From Lysobacter sp. (GTDB taxonomy: Bacteria; Pseudomonadota; Gammaproteobacteria; Xanthomonadales; Xanthomonadaceae), in NCBI GenBank assembly GCA_026786005.1, contig JAJAYW010000073.1, forward strand, positions 1 to 33,333: DNA of 33,333 nt, written 5' to 3'. The translations under genes and the position numbers were made by a program. The notes under the pieces were generated by a model. The model saw nothing but the letters and a program-made list of their open reading frames with translations, made no database searches and was not told where the DNA came from. How positions within the stretch are numbered: the first letter of the stretch is position 1; each line of letters opens with the position of its first letter. Below, one piece after another: positions 24,129 through 33,333 of the stretch.

Positions 24129-24146
24129 GGTGGGCCAGGACCCACC
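24129..24146. terminator. short hairpin after the dioxygenase gene
   Basis: GGTGGG pairs with CCCACC around CCAGGA, 12 nt past the stop codon. No T tract follows. Confidence 0.45.
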
Positions 24147-24166
24147 CTACGACGATGCGTGAGTGT

Positions 24167-24197
24167 GTAGGGCGGCCTCAAGCCCGCCTTGTGCGGG
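24167..24197. terminator. GTAGGGCGGC-type hairpin
   Basis: A further member of the hairpin family (GTAGGGCGGCCTCAAGCCCG then CCTTGTGCGGG). With the hairpin at 24129 and the palindrome at 24202 it accounts for part of the 350-nt gap before katG; from 24290 to 24466 I see only the katG ribosome-binding site. Confidence 0.45.
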
Positions 24198-24201
24198 TTG
24201 A

Positions 24202-24220
24202 CGATAGAGGATGGCTATCG
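24202..24220. promoter_or_regulatory. OxyR-like palindrome upstream of katG
   Basis: CGATAGAGGATGGCTATCG is a perfect 6-bp inverted repeat with a 7-nt spacer. It contains ATAG-N7-CTAT, the spacing of one OxyR half-site; the inner T and A positions of the consensus do not match and I see no clear second half-site. It lies about 245 nt upstream of the katG start. A second inverted repeat (GTTGT-N8-ACAAC) lies near 24268. Confidence 0.35.
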
Positions 24221-24409
24221 CTCCAATCCAAACATTCGACTGTCTCCATGGTCCGCCGCGGTTTAAGTTGTAGAGGTCGACAACCTTGCAGCTGCTGCCG
24301 ATGGAGCGCGCTGAGCCGCGTGCCTGAGGTCTGACACCTTGGTCTATTGCCGGGTCACCGATTGGACACTCAAGCGTATGGCCCACCGCCATGCGTACCA
24401 TCGCATTGA

Positions 24410-26659
<2,250 letters not shown>

Positions 26660-26670
26660 AGCTCACCACA

Positions 26671-26698
26671 TGGGCGGGCGCAAGCCCGCCTTTCGCGG
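26671..26698. terminator. hairpin after katG
   Basis: GGGCGGGC and GCCCGCC arms around GCAA, 11 nt past the katG stop, followed by TTTCGCGG. Likely katG terminator and a member of the recurrent hairpin family. Confidence 0.6.
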
Positions 26699-26739
26699 TT
26701 AAGTGAGATCATGCGCTCGCATTCGATGCCTGCCAGACC

Positions 26740-27249
26740 ATGTCCGCCTCCCCTGCACGCCATGCCGACGATCCTGCAAGCCGCATCCTTGCCACGCTGG
26801 AAAAGGATGGCGTGCACGCTGCACTTCGCCTGCTGAACGAGCGCGCGCCGCACCGCTTCACCGGTATCTATCGCTACGACGGCGACATGTTGCGCAACGT
26901 CATCCTGTTTGACGTGCACGACCCGCATCTGCGGCGTGGCGGTGACATCCCCATGCAGCACTCGTACTGCGCGCTGTTGCAGGACAGCGATGCTCGAACA
27001 CTCGAGTTCGATGATCCGCGCAGCCATCCGCCATCGGTGGCGCGCTCGCACCTCACGCCGGTCGTGTCCTATTGCGGCGTGGTGCTGGTCGATGCTGCAG
27101 GCCAGCCGTTCGGCTCGCTATGCCATTACGATCTCAATCCCTGCCAGCCACGCACCAGCGACCTGGCCATGCTGCGATCACTCGCGCCGCAGTTCGCGTC
27201 GGCCGCGATTGCGATGGAAATGGCAGAAATCGGGGGTAGCCCAGTTTAA
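26740..27249 (+). CDS. GAF domain protein
   Basis: This is a 169-residue, single-domain GAF protein: FTGIYRYDGDMLRNVILFD, MQHSYCALLQDSDARTLEFDD, and the core end VVSYCGVVLVDAAGQPFGSLCHYDLNPCQPRTSDLAML. Four cysteines in SYCA, SYCG, SLCH and NPCQ could suit redox sensing, but the arrangement is not clearly that of free-methionine sulfoxide reductase. There is no output domain. The ribosome-binding site at 26740 is weak. The last residues (GGSPV) overlap a GGGG...CCCC hairpin, so the original C-terminus may have been altered. Confidence 0.75.
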   Translation: MSASPARHADDPASRILATLEKDGVHAALRLLNERAPHRFTGIYRYDGDMLRNVILFDVHDPHLRRGGDIPMQHSYCALLQDSDARTLEFDDPRSHPPSVARSHLTPVVSYCGVVLVDAAGQPFGSLCHYDLNPCQPRTSDLAMLRSLAPQFASAAIAMEMAEIGGSPV

Positions 27250-27420
27250 TTTTCCGGGACCCCTTGACGTCATATTTACGCGCCGCCAATGGCCATGCAA
27301 CGCACCATCGCGCAGATGCTCGATTCGATACTCGCAAGCCGAATAAAGGGCCAAGTTGATTTATCGAAAGCCTGATAAATGAACCTCACTTTTTTTGCGG
27401 CGATGGAAGGGGGTCAGATA
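27232..27420. repeat. possible small mobile-element remnant
   Basis: The stretch opens with GGGGTAGCCCAG...CCGGGACCCCTTGACG and closes with AAGGGGGTCAGATACG, giving roughly inverted ends (GACCCC/GGGGTC). Such ends recall REP-associated sequences of Xanthomonadaceae. No transposase frame is present. It fills most of the gap between the GAF and flavodoxin genes (27250-27517); the rest shows nothing I recognise. Confidence 0.3.
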
Positions 27421-27517
27421 CGTTGCGACGGTCAGCCCGTCCGGCCGGCACCGATCAACATGCAGTCGAGACGTTCGTCCGACGCATGCATGCGGCAGCT
27501 TCCGGGGCGGCGACACT

Positions 27518-28285
27518 TCAACGGTATTCGGGATTGGGATGGTCGAAGCGGCAACCCGCATCCCAGGCGGTGCGTTGGTTGCCGTGCGCAGGGATGCCAC
27601 CGGCGTCCTTGAGCAAACGCGCCAGGTGCATCAGGTTCCACGCCATGAACGTGGTGTTGCGCTGGGTGAAGTCGTTGTCGTAACCGATGCCGTCGTCGCC
27701 GTACGAGGGGCCCGGCCCGGCTTCACCGATCCAGCCGGTGTCGGCCTGCGGCGGGATCGTGTAGCCGATGTGCTGCAGCGCGTACAGCAGGCTCATCGAG
27801 CAGTGCTTGAGGCCATCCTCGTTGCCTGTCACCAGCGCGCCACCCACGCGGCCGTAATACACGTACTGGCCGGCGTCGTTGGTCTTGCCGGATTCGGCGT
27901 ACAGCCGCTCGATCACCCGTCGGCACACCGAACTTTCCTCGCCGAGCCAGATCGGCGTGCACAGCACCAGGATGTCGGCGCCCATCACCTGCTTGCACAG
28001 CTGCGGCCAGTCGTCGCGATCGAAACCATGCTCGGTCATGTCGGGCTGCACGCCGGGCGCGAGGTCGAGGTCGACCGGACGCACCATGTCGACATGCACC
28101 TGGTTGGCGCGCATGACTTCGGCGGCGACATGGATCAGGCGTTCGGTGTGCGAGGGTTCGCTGTGCTTGCCCTCGCCGCTGCGCTTGAGCGTGCAGTTGA
28201 GGAACAGAGCGCGCAGGTCGTCGTAGCGCGCCGGCGGCCGTGGCGGCGATGGCGATCCAGAGGCCGATGGTGCCTTGCCCGTCAT
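27518..28285 (-). CDS. flavodoxin-like NAD(P)H-dependent reductase, third gene of the egt cluster
   Basis: This is a 255-residue flavodoxin-fold protein: LRALFLNCTLKRSGEG for the phosphate-binding loop, MGADILVLCTPIWLGEESSVCRRVIERL for the FMN isoalloxazine side, then GGALVTGNEDGLKHCSMSLLYALQHIGY. It belongs with NADPH-dependent FMN reductases or quinone reductases; the substrate is unknown. The start at 28285 lies 13 nt after the egtD stop, so it is almost surely cotranslated with egtB-egtD. The N-terminal 20 residues are Pro/Ser-rich and the start could be a little downstream. No EgtE-like lyase was seen in the window, so a role in ergothioneine metabolism is tempting but unproven. Confidence 0.82.
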   Translation of the reverse strand: MTGKAPSASGSPSPPRPPARYDDLRALFLNCTLKRSGEGKHSEPSHTERLIHVAAEVMRANQVHVDMVRPVDLDLAPGVQPDMTEHGFDRDDWPQLCKQVMGADILVLCTPIWLGEESSVCRRVIERLYAESGKTNDAGQYVYYGRVGGALVTGNEDGLKHCSMSLLYALQHIGYTIPPQADTGWIGEAGPGPSYGDDGIGYDNDFTQRNTTFMAWNLMHLARLLKDAGGIPAHGNQRTAWDAGCRFDHPNPEYR

Positions 28286-28298
28286 GGCCACTGCACCA

Positions 28299-29276
28299 TC
28301 ACCGCGGTTCCAGCATGCGCAAGCCGAACCAGTCGCGCGGGTCGTTCCAGCCATCGACCACTTTGAGGTCGGCGCTGGCCACCAGCTGCTCGAAGCCGGC
28401 ATCGGTGTACTTGTGACTGTATTCCACCAGCATCGCCTCGGCGGCGGCGAAGTGGAAACGCTGGCCGGCGACGGTGACCTCCTGCGCGCGCTGGCTCACC
28501 AGGAACGTCTCGATGCGGCCACGCTCGCGCGCAAACACCGCACGGTGGCGGAAGCCGTCGAGATCGAAGTCACTGCCGATCTCGCGGTTGAGTCGTGCCA
28601 GCAGGTTGAGGGTGAACTGCGCTGTGACGCCCGCGTTGTCGTTGTATGCGGCCTCCAGCGTGGCGGTGTCCTTGTCCAGGTCGATGCCGATCAACGCCTG
28701 GCCGCGCCGGCCCATCGTCGCGTGCATCGCGCGCAGCAGCACGACCGATTCGTGGTGGGTGAAATTGCCCAAGGTCGAGCCGGGGAAGAACATCTGGATA
28801 TGGCGCGGTTCGCGCGCGGGTTCCGGCAGTTCGACCGGCCGGGTGAAGTCGGCGCACACCGGCAGCATCTCGATCTTCGGGAACAATTGCGCCAGTCGCG
28901 CGGTGCTGGCGAGCACGGTGCTGCGCGAGATCTCGATCGGAGTGTAGGCGACCGGATCGTGCAGGCATTCCAGCAATTGCTCGGTCTTGCGGCCGCTGCC
29001 GCTGCCGTATTCGACCACGTGCGCCTGCGGGCCGATCGCGTAGGCGATGTCGGCCATGCGCGACTCCAGCAACGCCATCTCGACGCGGGTCAGGTAGTAC
29101 TCGGGCTGGCGGGTGATCGTCTCGAACAGCTGCGACCCACGTTCGTCGTAGAAATACTTCGACGGCAGCTGCTTGGGTGACATCGCCAGTCCGGCGAGCG
29201 CGTCCCGGGTGATGTCGCCCGGGGTCGGGCGCAGGTCGGTGAGCGAGGCTTCGGTGCGGGCGAGGACAGCGTTCAT
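28299..29276 (-). CDS. egtD: L-histidine N-alpha-methyltransferase
   Basis: This is a 325-residue, SAM-dependent enzyme that trimethylates histidine to hercynine, the first step of ergothioneine synthesis. Motifs are KYFYDERGSQLFETITRQPEYYLTR at the N-terminus, the SAM loop VEYGSGSGRKTEQLL, FFPGSTLGNFTHHE, DLDKDTATLEAAYNDNAGVTAQFTLN with the histidine-contacting Asn, and AMLVEYSHKYT with the Glu and Ser of the substrate pocket. Length fits the family. The ATG at 29276 overlaps the egtB stop as ATGA. Confidence 0.95.
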   Translation of the reverse strand: MNAVLARTEASLTDLRPTPGDITRDALAGLAMSPKQLPSKYFYDERGSQLFETITRQPEYYLTRVEMALLESRMADIAYAIGPQAHVVEYGSGSGRKTEQLLECLHDPVAYTPIEISRSTVLASTARLAQLFPKIEMLPVCADFTRPVELPEPAREPRHIQMFFPGSTLGNFTHHESVVLLRAMHATMGRRGQALIGIDLDKDTATLEAAYNDNAGVTAQFTLNLLARLNREIGSDFDLDGFRHRAVFARERGRIETFLVSQRAQEVTVAGQRFHFAAAEAMLVEYSHKYTDAGFEQLVASADLKVVDGWNDPRDWFGLRMLEPR

Positions 29277-30625
29277 GGCAGGTCCTTGGCGAGCCGCAGG
29301 CCGGAGAACTGCCAACGATCGCGGGGATAGAAAAAATTGCGGTAGCTGGCGCGGATGTGGTCGCGCGGAGTGACGCAGCTGCCGCCGCGCAGGATCCACT
29401 GGCCGCACATGAACTTGCCGTTGTATTCGCCCAGCGCGCCGGGCAACGTGCGGAAACCGGGGTAAGGCGTGTACGCGGTGGAGGTCCATTCCCAGATGTC
29501 GCCGAACAGTTGTTGCAGTCCGACCTGCTGCCGGCCGGCGCGCTGCAGACCGGTGTGTCCGCTGCGCGACGGCTGCGGGTGCAGGGCGTCGTCTTCGACG
29601 AAATGACCGGTGATCGCTTGTGTCGCCGCGGCCGCTTCCCACTCGGCCTCGGTCGGCAGACGCGCACCGGCCCAGCGCGCGAACGCGTCGGCTTCGAAGT
29701 AGCTCAGGTGGCACACCGGCGCGTGCGGGTCGATCTCGCGCAGGCCGCCGAGGGTAAACACGCGTTGCAGGTCTTCGTCCCAGTACAGTGGACGCGACCA
29801 GGGTTCGCTGTTGACCTTCGCCCAACCCTCGCTCATCCACAGCGCCGGGTTGCTGTAGCCGCCGTCGTCGATGAAGGCGCGGTAGTCGGCGTTGCTGACC
29901 GGCCGCTGCGCGAGCGCATGTGCGTGCACCAGTACGCGGTGGCGCGGGGATTCGCTGTCGAAGGCGAACGAATCTGACGATCCCGGCCATGCCGGCGCGC
30001 CGATCTCGACGATGCGCTCGTTCTGGGTGATCCATTGCAGGCCGCGCTGATCCCGATAAGTGTCGTCGCTGCGATGTTCGAACAGATCGTCGCGGTACGC
30101 CGGCTTGAGCGGGTTGCACGCGAACGCATGCTTGATGTCGGTGAGCAGCAGCTCCTGGTGCTGTTGCTCGTGATGGGTTCCGAGCAAGAGGGTATCCAGC
30201 GCGGTGTCGTCAAAGTCGCCGGCTTGGAAACCCTCGGCCATGCGTGCATCGATGGTGTCGCGGTAGTCCAGCACCTCGGCCAGCGTTGGCCGCGACAGCA
30301 GTCCGCGGTGCGGGCGCGCGTGCATCGGCCCGGCACTCTGGTAGTAACTGTTGAACAAGTAATCCCAGTCTGGATTGACCGCGCGATAACCGGCATCGCA
30401 TCCGAGCACGAAGCGTTCGAAGAACCATGTGGTGTGCGCGAGGTGCCATTTCGCCGGACTGGTGTCATCCATGCTCTGCACCATCGCATCATCGGGCGAC
30501 AGCGGCGCGGCCAGCGCAAGGCTGCGCGCACGCACTTGCTGGTAGCGCAAGCCCAGCGCCACCGGGGAGTGCGGTGCATCGGCGCGGAGCGGTGCGGGAA
30601 TCGACGTGGCGGGCGTCAACGACAT
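29273..30625 (-). CDS. egtB: ergothioneine biosynthesis sulfoxide synthase
   Basis: This is a 450-residue, non-heme iron enzyme that joins hercynine to a thiol (gamma-glutamylcysteine or cysteine) using oxygen. The DinB-type N-terminal part carries the iron site: KWHLAHTTWFFE and LLGTHHEQQHQELLLTDIKH. The C-terminal formylglycine-generating-enzyme-like domain has VSNADYRAFIDDGGY, PVCHLSYFEADAFARWAGARLPTEAEWE, LFGDIWEWTSTAYTPYPGF and QWILRGGSCVTPRDHIRASYRNFF. No egtA or egtC is nearby, so the sulfur donor cannot be told from context. The start at 30625 (MSLTPATS) is chosen from the family N-terminus; the ribosome-binding site is weak. Confidence 0.94.
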   Translation of the reverse strand: MSLTPATSIPAPLRADAPHSPVALGLRYQQVRARSLALAAPLSPDDAMVQSMDDTSPAKWHLAHTTWFFERFVLGCDAGYRAVNPDWDYLFNSYYQSAGPMHARPHRGLLSRPTLAEVLDYRDTIDARMAEGFQAGDFDDTALDTLLLGTHHEQQHQELLLTDIKHAFACNPLKPAYRDDLFEHRSDDTYRDQRGLQWITQNERIVEIGAPAWPGSSDSFAFDSESPRHRVLVHAHALAQRPVSNADYRAFIDDGGYSNPALWMSEGWAKVNSEPWSRPLYWDEDLQRVFTLGGLREIDPHAPVCHLSYFEADAFARWAGARLPTEAEWEAAAATQAITGHFVEDDALHPQPSRSGHTGLQRAGRQQVGLQQLFGDIWEWTSTAYTPYPGFRTLPGALGEYNGKFMCGQWILRGGSCVTPRDHIRASYRNFFYPRDRWQFSGLRLAKDLP

Positions 30626-30726
30626 CGTTGCAGGATACCGACGCACGACGATGGCTAGGTGACGACGAGGTGACGCGTGCGCTCTACAGGGCACTGCATG
30701 CGTTGCGTCTGGCGATCGAGATCAAA

Positions 30727-30842
30727 CGCAACTCTCCCCAGCCCTTCCTGACAAGAGGCGAGCCAAGAGCGCAAACGTGGGATTTCCGTTTCTGTTTGAC
30801 GTCACCGCTCGCTTTGGCAAAGAGGGGTCGGGGCAGATTTGC
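30727..30842. repeat. imperfect inverted repeat between egtB and flavoprotein genes
   Basis: The arm CAACTCTCCCCAGCCC...GACAAG (30729-30755) resembles the reverse complement of 30812-30842 (CTTTGGCAAAGAGG...CAGATTTG). The arms are about 27-30 nt with several mismatches and a 56-nt centre. It lies downstream of the iron-sulfur-like flavoprotein gene on the minus strand and may separate its transcript from egtB. Confidence 0.45.
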
Positions 30843-30874
30843 TCTTCCCCCGCATGCAGCACTCCGGCGCGCCA

Positions 30875-31969
30875 TCACTTCTGCCGCGGCGAATGCAACT
30901 CCGCTCCGGCTTCGTCGATGCCGCCACGCAATTGCGCGACCCGCTCGACCAGCGCACGCGCCGCGTTGCGGGTTTCCTCGACCACCGCTTCATCGTCGTC
31001 CAGCGCCACATGGCTGGTCGCGTACGGCGCGTAGTAACCGATATAGCGGTCGAGTTGCGACGGCGCACCGGCGTCGACCAGGCCCATGCCGCGCAACCAG
31101 TCCGCCAATGCGTGGCGCAGTGACTGCACGCCTTCGCTGTCGCCGTGCACGACCAGTCCGAACGCGCGGCCGGCCAAGTGTTGCGGGTAGTTCCAGTCGT
31201 CGAGTTCGATGCGCTTGGCGCGTGTCGGATCCTTGCCGTGGGTCGTGGTCGGATCGGGGTTTCCGCCGTCTGCGCAGACCAGCCGGTCCATCATCAGCTT
31301 GAGCACCGATGGCGCCTGGTTCCAGTGCACCGGCGTCACGATCATCACCCCGTGCGCGGCGGTCCAGCGCTCGTATATTTCTCCCATCCAGTCCGGCGCC
31401 TGGCCGAGGCTGTGGTTCGGGTAACACGAACACGGCCAGTGGCAAAGCGGCATCGCGGTCGACACGCAACCCTTGCACGGATGGATCGTGCGGCCGTATT
31501 CGGAGGTCAGGCGGTTGAGTTCGAGTACATCGCATTCGACGCCGCTGCCGGTGATGACGGCACGCACGGTTTCGACCAGGCGGTAACTCTTGGACATCTC
31601 GCCTGGGCAGGTGTGCTCGCTGCGCGGCGAAGCGCAGACCAGCAAGATGCGCGACGGCGTGGCGGGATCGCGTTGGCGGCGTTCGGCCTGCTCCAACGCG
31701 TCGTGGGTGGCGCGCCACTCGTCGGACAGGTCGTAGTCCGGATCGGCGAAGCCTGTGCCGGCCGGATGCGTGTGCGGGGACTTCCGGCCTTCGTCGTAGG
31801 CATCCCAGGCGACCGCGGCGAGACGGGCGATCTCAGTTTCCAGCGGCGCGAACGCGGGGTCGTGGAAACGCAGGCGAAAGCGTGCGTCAAACTCGGCGCG
31901 GGTCAGCCTGGGATCGGGTTGACCGGTGCGCGGTTGAAGCTGCGCCCGGGTCGGATCGCTCTTCGCCAT
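30875..31969 (-). CDS. flavodoxin-like NADPH-dependent reductase with Cys-rich insert
   Basis: This is a 364-residue protein. A helical N-terminal region of about 110 residues (LTRAEFDARFRLRFHDPAF, LAAVAWDAYDEGRKSPH) precedes a flavodoxin fold: ILLVCASPRSEHTCPGEMSKS, GVMIVTPVHWNQAPSVLKLMMDRL and AFGLVVHGDSEGV. Between them lies CKGCVSTAMPLCHWPCSC (CX2CX7CX3CXC), suggesting an iron-sulfur cluster as in iron-sulfur flavoproteins, though the spacing is not the classic one. The start at 31969 has GGAGG 6 nt upstream. It lies upstream of egtB on the same strand with a 249-nt gap holding an inverted repeat, so cotranscription is uncertain. Confidence 0.82.
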   Translation of the reverse strand: MAKSDPTRAQLQPRTGQPDPRLTRAEFDARFRLRFHDPAFAPLETEIARLAAVAWDAYDEGRKSPHTHPAGTGFADPDYDLSDEWRATHDALEQAERRQRDPATPSRILLVCASPRSEHTCPGEMSKSYRLVETVRAVITGSGVECDVLELNRLTSEYGRTIHPCKGCVSTAMPLCHWPCSCYPNHSLGQAPDWMGEIYERWTAAHGVMIVTPVHWNQAPSVLKLMMDRLVCADGGNPDPTTTHGKDPTRAKRIELDDWNYPQHLAGRAFGLVVHGDSEGVQSLRHALADWLRGMGLVDAGAPSQLDRYIGYYAPYATSHVALDDDEAVVEETRNAARALVERVAQLRGGIDEAGAELHSPRQK

Positions 31970-32139
31970 GGTGGCCTCCGCTGCGGAGGCCATAGTGAAG
32001 CGGAGCGACTGTGAAGGATGCGTACGCGGGTCGTGATCAACTTCTGCCATGGAAGCGCAGGAACTCGGTGCGGGTGCGTGCGTCCGGTTATTGGGCCCTA
32101 TGCCCGTGATATTTTCCTTCTCGAACAGAAAACCCTTCC

Positions 32140-32247
32140 ATGTGCCCAGACCTCGATCGCACCATTTGCGAACGCTATCCATCCATCTTCGCCGAACGAA
32201 ATCAGCCGGGGAGCGGCTTTGCGATGCGCCGGATATCCGCACGGTAG
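32140..32247 (+). pseudogene. short remnant, 35 codons, of a RYPxIFAER-type protein
   Basis: Too short for the track. The frame reads MCPDLDRTICERYPSIFAER then NQPGSG, and stops at 32245. The CERYPxIFAxR start resembles, from memory, the N-terminus of small phage-related hypothetical proteins that continue with a Cys/Trp motif absent here. There is no strong ribosome-binding site. It is probably a decayed fragment. The rest of the gap 31970-32280 shows nothing I recognise. Confidence 0.35.
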
Positions 32248-32280
32248 GAAGTTCCCTTGGGTAATTGCGCCCGAAGCGGA

Positions 32281-32829
32281 TTACTCCGCCGACGTTGGCG
32301 CGGCCAGTCCCTTGCTGTAGATCCCGGACCGGTCAAAACAACAGGCACGGCGTTTGCCGGACGCGAGCATGTCGCAGGCAGTGTTGATGCGCCGCTCGCG
32401 AGTCTCCGCCTTCTTCCCGGAAGTAATCCAGTGGATCCAGTCCCTGCGCGCGACGGGCGAGAGGCTGGACCACTGCGTCTGTGCGGCGGGGGCGGCGGCG
32501 AGCGCTTTTCGCAGATCGACGGGAACACGGGGCTCCGGTTCCACCGCCACCGGTGTGATCTCAAGCGCGACGGTGTCGCCCACGACGACGCCGGCAGCTT
32601 CCCGCAGCGCCCTGCCCACCTTCAACCAATGGCTGCCATGGCCATCGGGTTCGAGCGTGGCCTGGAAACGATGGCCATCGATCGTGCCGTCCACTGTCGT
32701 CATGCTCCGCGTCGGCAGCTTTGCGCTGGCGTCTGCCGGCAGCACGAGGAAGGTCCACGCGGCACCCTTCGGATTCTCGGGCCGCAGCAGCTTCGCCTTG
32801 AAGCGAATGTTGGTAGTGGTCTTGGCCAT
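32281..32829 (-). CDS. DUF1905 and YdeI/OmpD-associated domain protein
   Basis: This is a 182-residue protein. The N-terminal half is a DUF1905 small barrel (IRFKAKLLRPENPKGAAWTFLVLPADASAKL, TTVDGTIDGHRFQATLEPDG, HWLKVGRALREAAGVVVGDTVALEI). The C-terminal part is the YdeI/OmdA-type helical domain (PVDLRKALAAAP, LSPVARRDWIHWITSGKKAETRERRINTACDMLASGKR). Members have been linked to polymyxin or bacteriocin tolerance in other bacteria, but the mechanism is not known. It has no signal peptide. The start at 32829 has a weak ribosome-binding site. Divergent from the VOC gene with 141 nt between. Confidence 0.88.
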   Translation of the reverse strand: MAKTTTNIRFKAKLLRPENPKGAAWTFLVLPADASAKLPTRSMTTVDGTIDGHRFQATLEPDGHGSHWLKVGRALREAAGVVVGDTVALEITPVAVEPEPRVPVDLRKALAAAPAAQTQWSSLSPVARRDWIHWITSGKKAETRERRINTACDMLASGKRRACCFDRSGIYSKGLAAPTSAE

Positions 32830-32970
32830 GGCGGCAACGTATCAGAAAAATAAAAGAGGTCGGAGCACGAAACAATATGGCTGGTCTGTCGATTCCCGCG
32901 CCCGTGATTCGTCGCTTGGGCAAGGGCACGCAATCAGCGGCTTGAAATCCGAACCCTCAGGAGATTTGTC

Positions 32971-33333
32971 ATGAGTAAGACGATCAACAAGAACACGCTC
33001 TGCCTCTGGTACGACGGCACGGCGCTTGATGCCGCGACGTTCTATGCCGCGACCTTCCGGGACAGTACGGTGGGTGCGGTCCATTGCGCGCCAAGCGACT
33101 TTCCTTCGGGCAAGCAGGGTGATGTCCTGACGGTCGAATTCACCGTGCTGGGAATCCCGTGCCTCGGCCTCAACGGCGGGCCGCAGTTCAAGCACAGCGA
33201 GGCCTTCTCGTTCCAGGTCGCGACCGACGACCAAGCGGAAACCGACCGCCTTTGGAACGCGATCGTCGACAACGGTGGAGAAGAAAGCGCATGCGGCTGG
33301 TGCAAGGACAAGTGGGGCCTGTCGTGGCAGATC
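32971..33333 (+). CDS. VOC/PhnB-like protein (partial, cut by window end)
   Basis: The frame runs from ATG at 32971 to the edge with no stop (121 codons), which is why it is missing from the track. AGGAGATTTGTC is a strong ribosome-binding site. The sequence has the PhnB/3-demethylubiquinone methyltransferase-like VOC pattern: TLCLWYDGTALDAATFYAATF, DVLTVEFTVLGIPCLGLNGGPQFKHSEAFSFQV, TDRLWNAIVDNGGEESACGWCKDKWGLSWQI. Members are small metal-binding or degenerate VOC proteins; despite the database name they are not proven methyltransferases. The minus-strand ORFs over it are shadows. Confidence 0.88.
   Translation, partial: MSKTINKNTLCLWYDGTALDAATFYAATFRDSTVGAVHCAPSDFPSGKQGDVLTVEFTVLGIPCLGLNGGPQFKHSEAFSFQVATDDQAETDRLWNAIVDNGGEESACGWCKDKWGLSWQI

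Overview
The window is high-GC, gene-dense bacterial DNA with short intergenic gaps. The gene set points to a gammaproteobacterium of the order Lysobacterales (Xanthomonadales, Lysobacter or Luteimonas-like): a RIO-type kinase, a DUF1615 lipoprotein, an egtB-egtD pair, Tat-exported enzymes, and intergenic hairpins of the GTAGGGCGGG and TAGGAGCGCAC types. This placement is inferred from gene content and style; no rRNA or tRNA gene was seen.

Layout. 1-4.4 kb: a small secreted protein, exonuclease III, a RIO kinase followed by a GIY-YIG-like protein, a small basic protein and a stand-alone response regulator. 4.4-7.8 kb: a large membrane MASE1-like/PAS/GGDEF/EAL protein whose EAL half has lost expected catalytic residues. 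8-15.3 kb: a Tat-exported class V aminotransferase-like protein, a DksA/TraR zinc finger protein, a PNPOx-like stress protein, a DMT exporter, a secreted phytase-type esterase-like protein, a DUF1615 lipoprotein and a secreted SnoaL-like protein. 15.4-21 kb: the accessory-looking part. It holds a TIR-transmembrane-TPR gene broken by one missing base, a 50-residue acidic peptide gene followed by a very strong hairpin, a secreted protein with an Ig-like domain and a tandemly duplicated tail, and a transglutaminase-like/TPR gene whose signal peptide is out of frame by one base. 21-24 kb: an M14 peptidase, an AI-2E family transporter and a Tat-exported intradiol dioxygenase. 24.4-32 kb: a redox and oxidative-stress block with katG, a GAF protein, and a minus-strand set of iron-sulfur-like flavoprotein, egtB, egtD and flavodoxin-like reductase. 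The right edge has a DUF1905/YdeI-type protein and a VOC/PhnB-like protein cut by the window end.

How the genes relate. The clearest operon is egtB-egtD-flavodoxin: the first two overlap by ATGA and the third starts 13 nt later. Together they suggest ergothioneine synthesis plus an associated flavin step. KatG nearby, with an OxyR-like palindrome upstream, fits a peroxide-defence neighbourhood. Short GC-rich hairpins follow many stop codons, and a roughly 150-bp dispersed repeat occurs twice, with a third fragment inside a convergent terminator. I saw no phage, CRISPR, insertion sequence or complete defence island. The most notable candidates are the ergothioneine/flavoprotein cluster, the TIR-TPR gene and the orphan 50-residue peptide.
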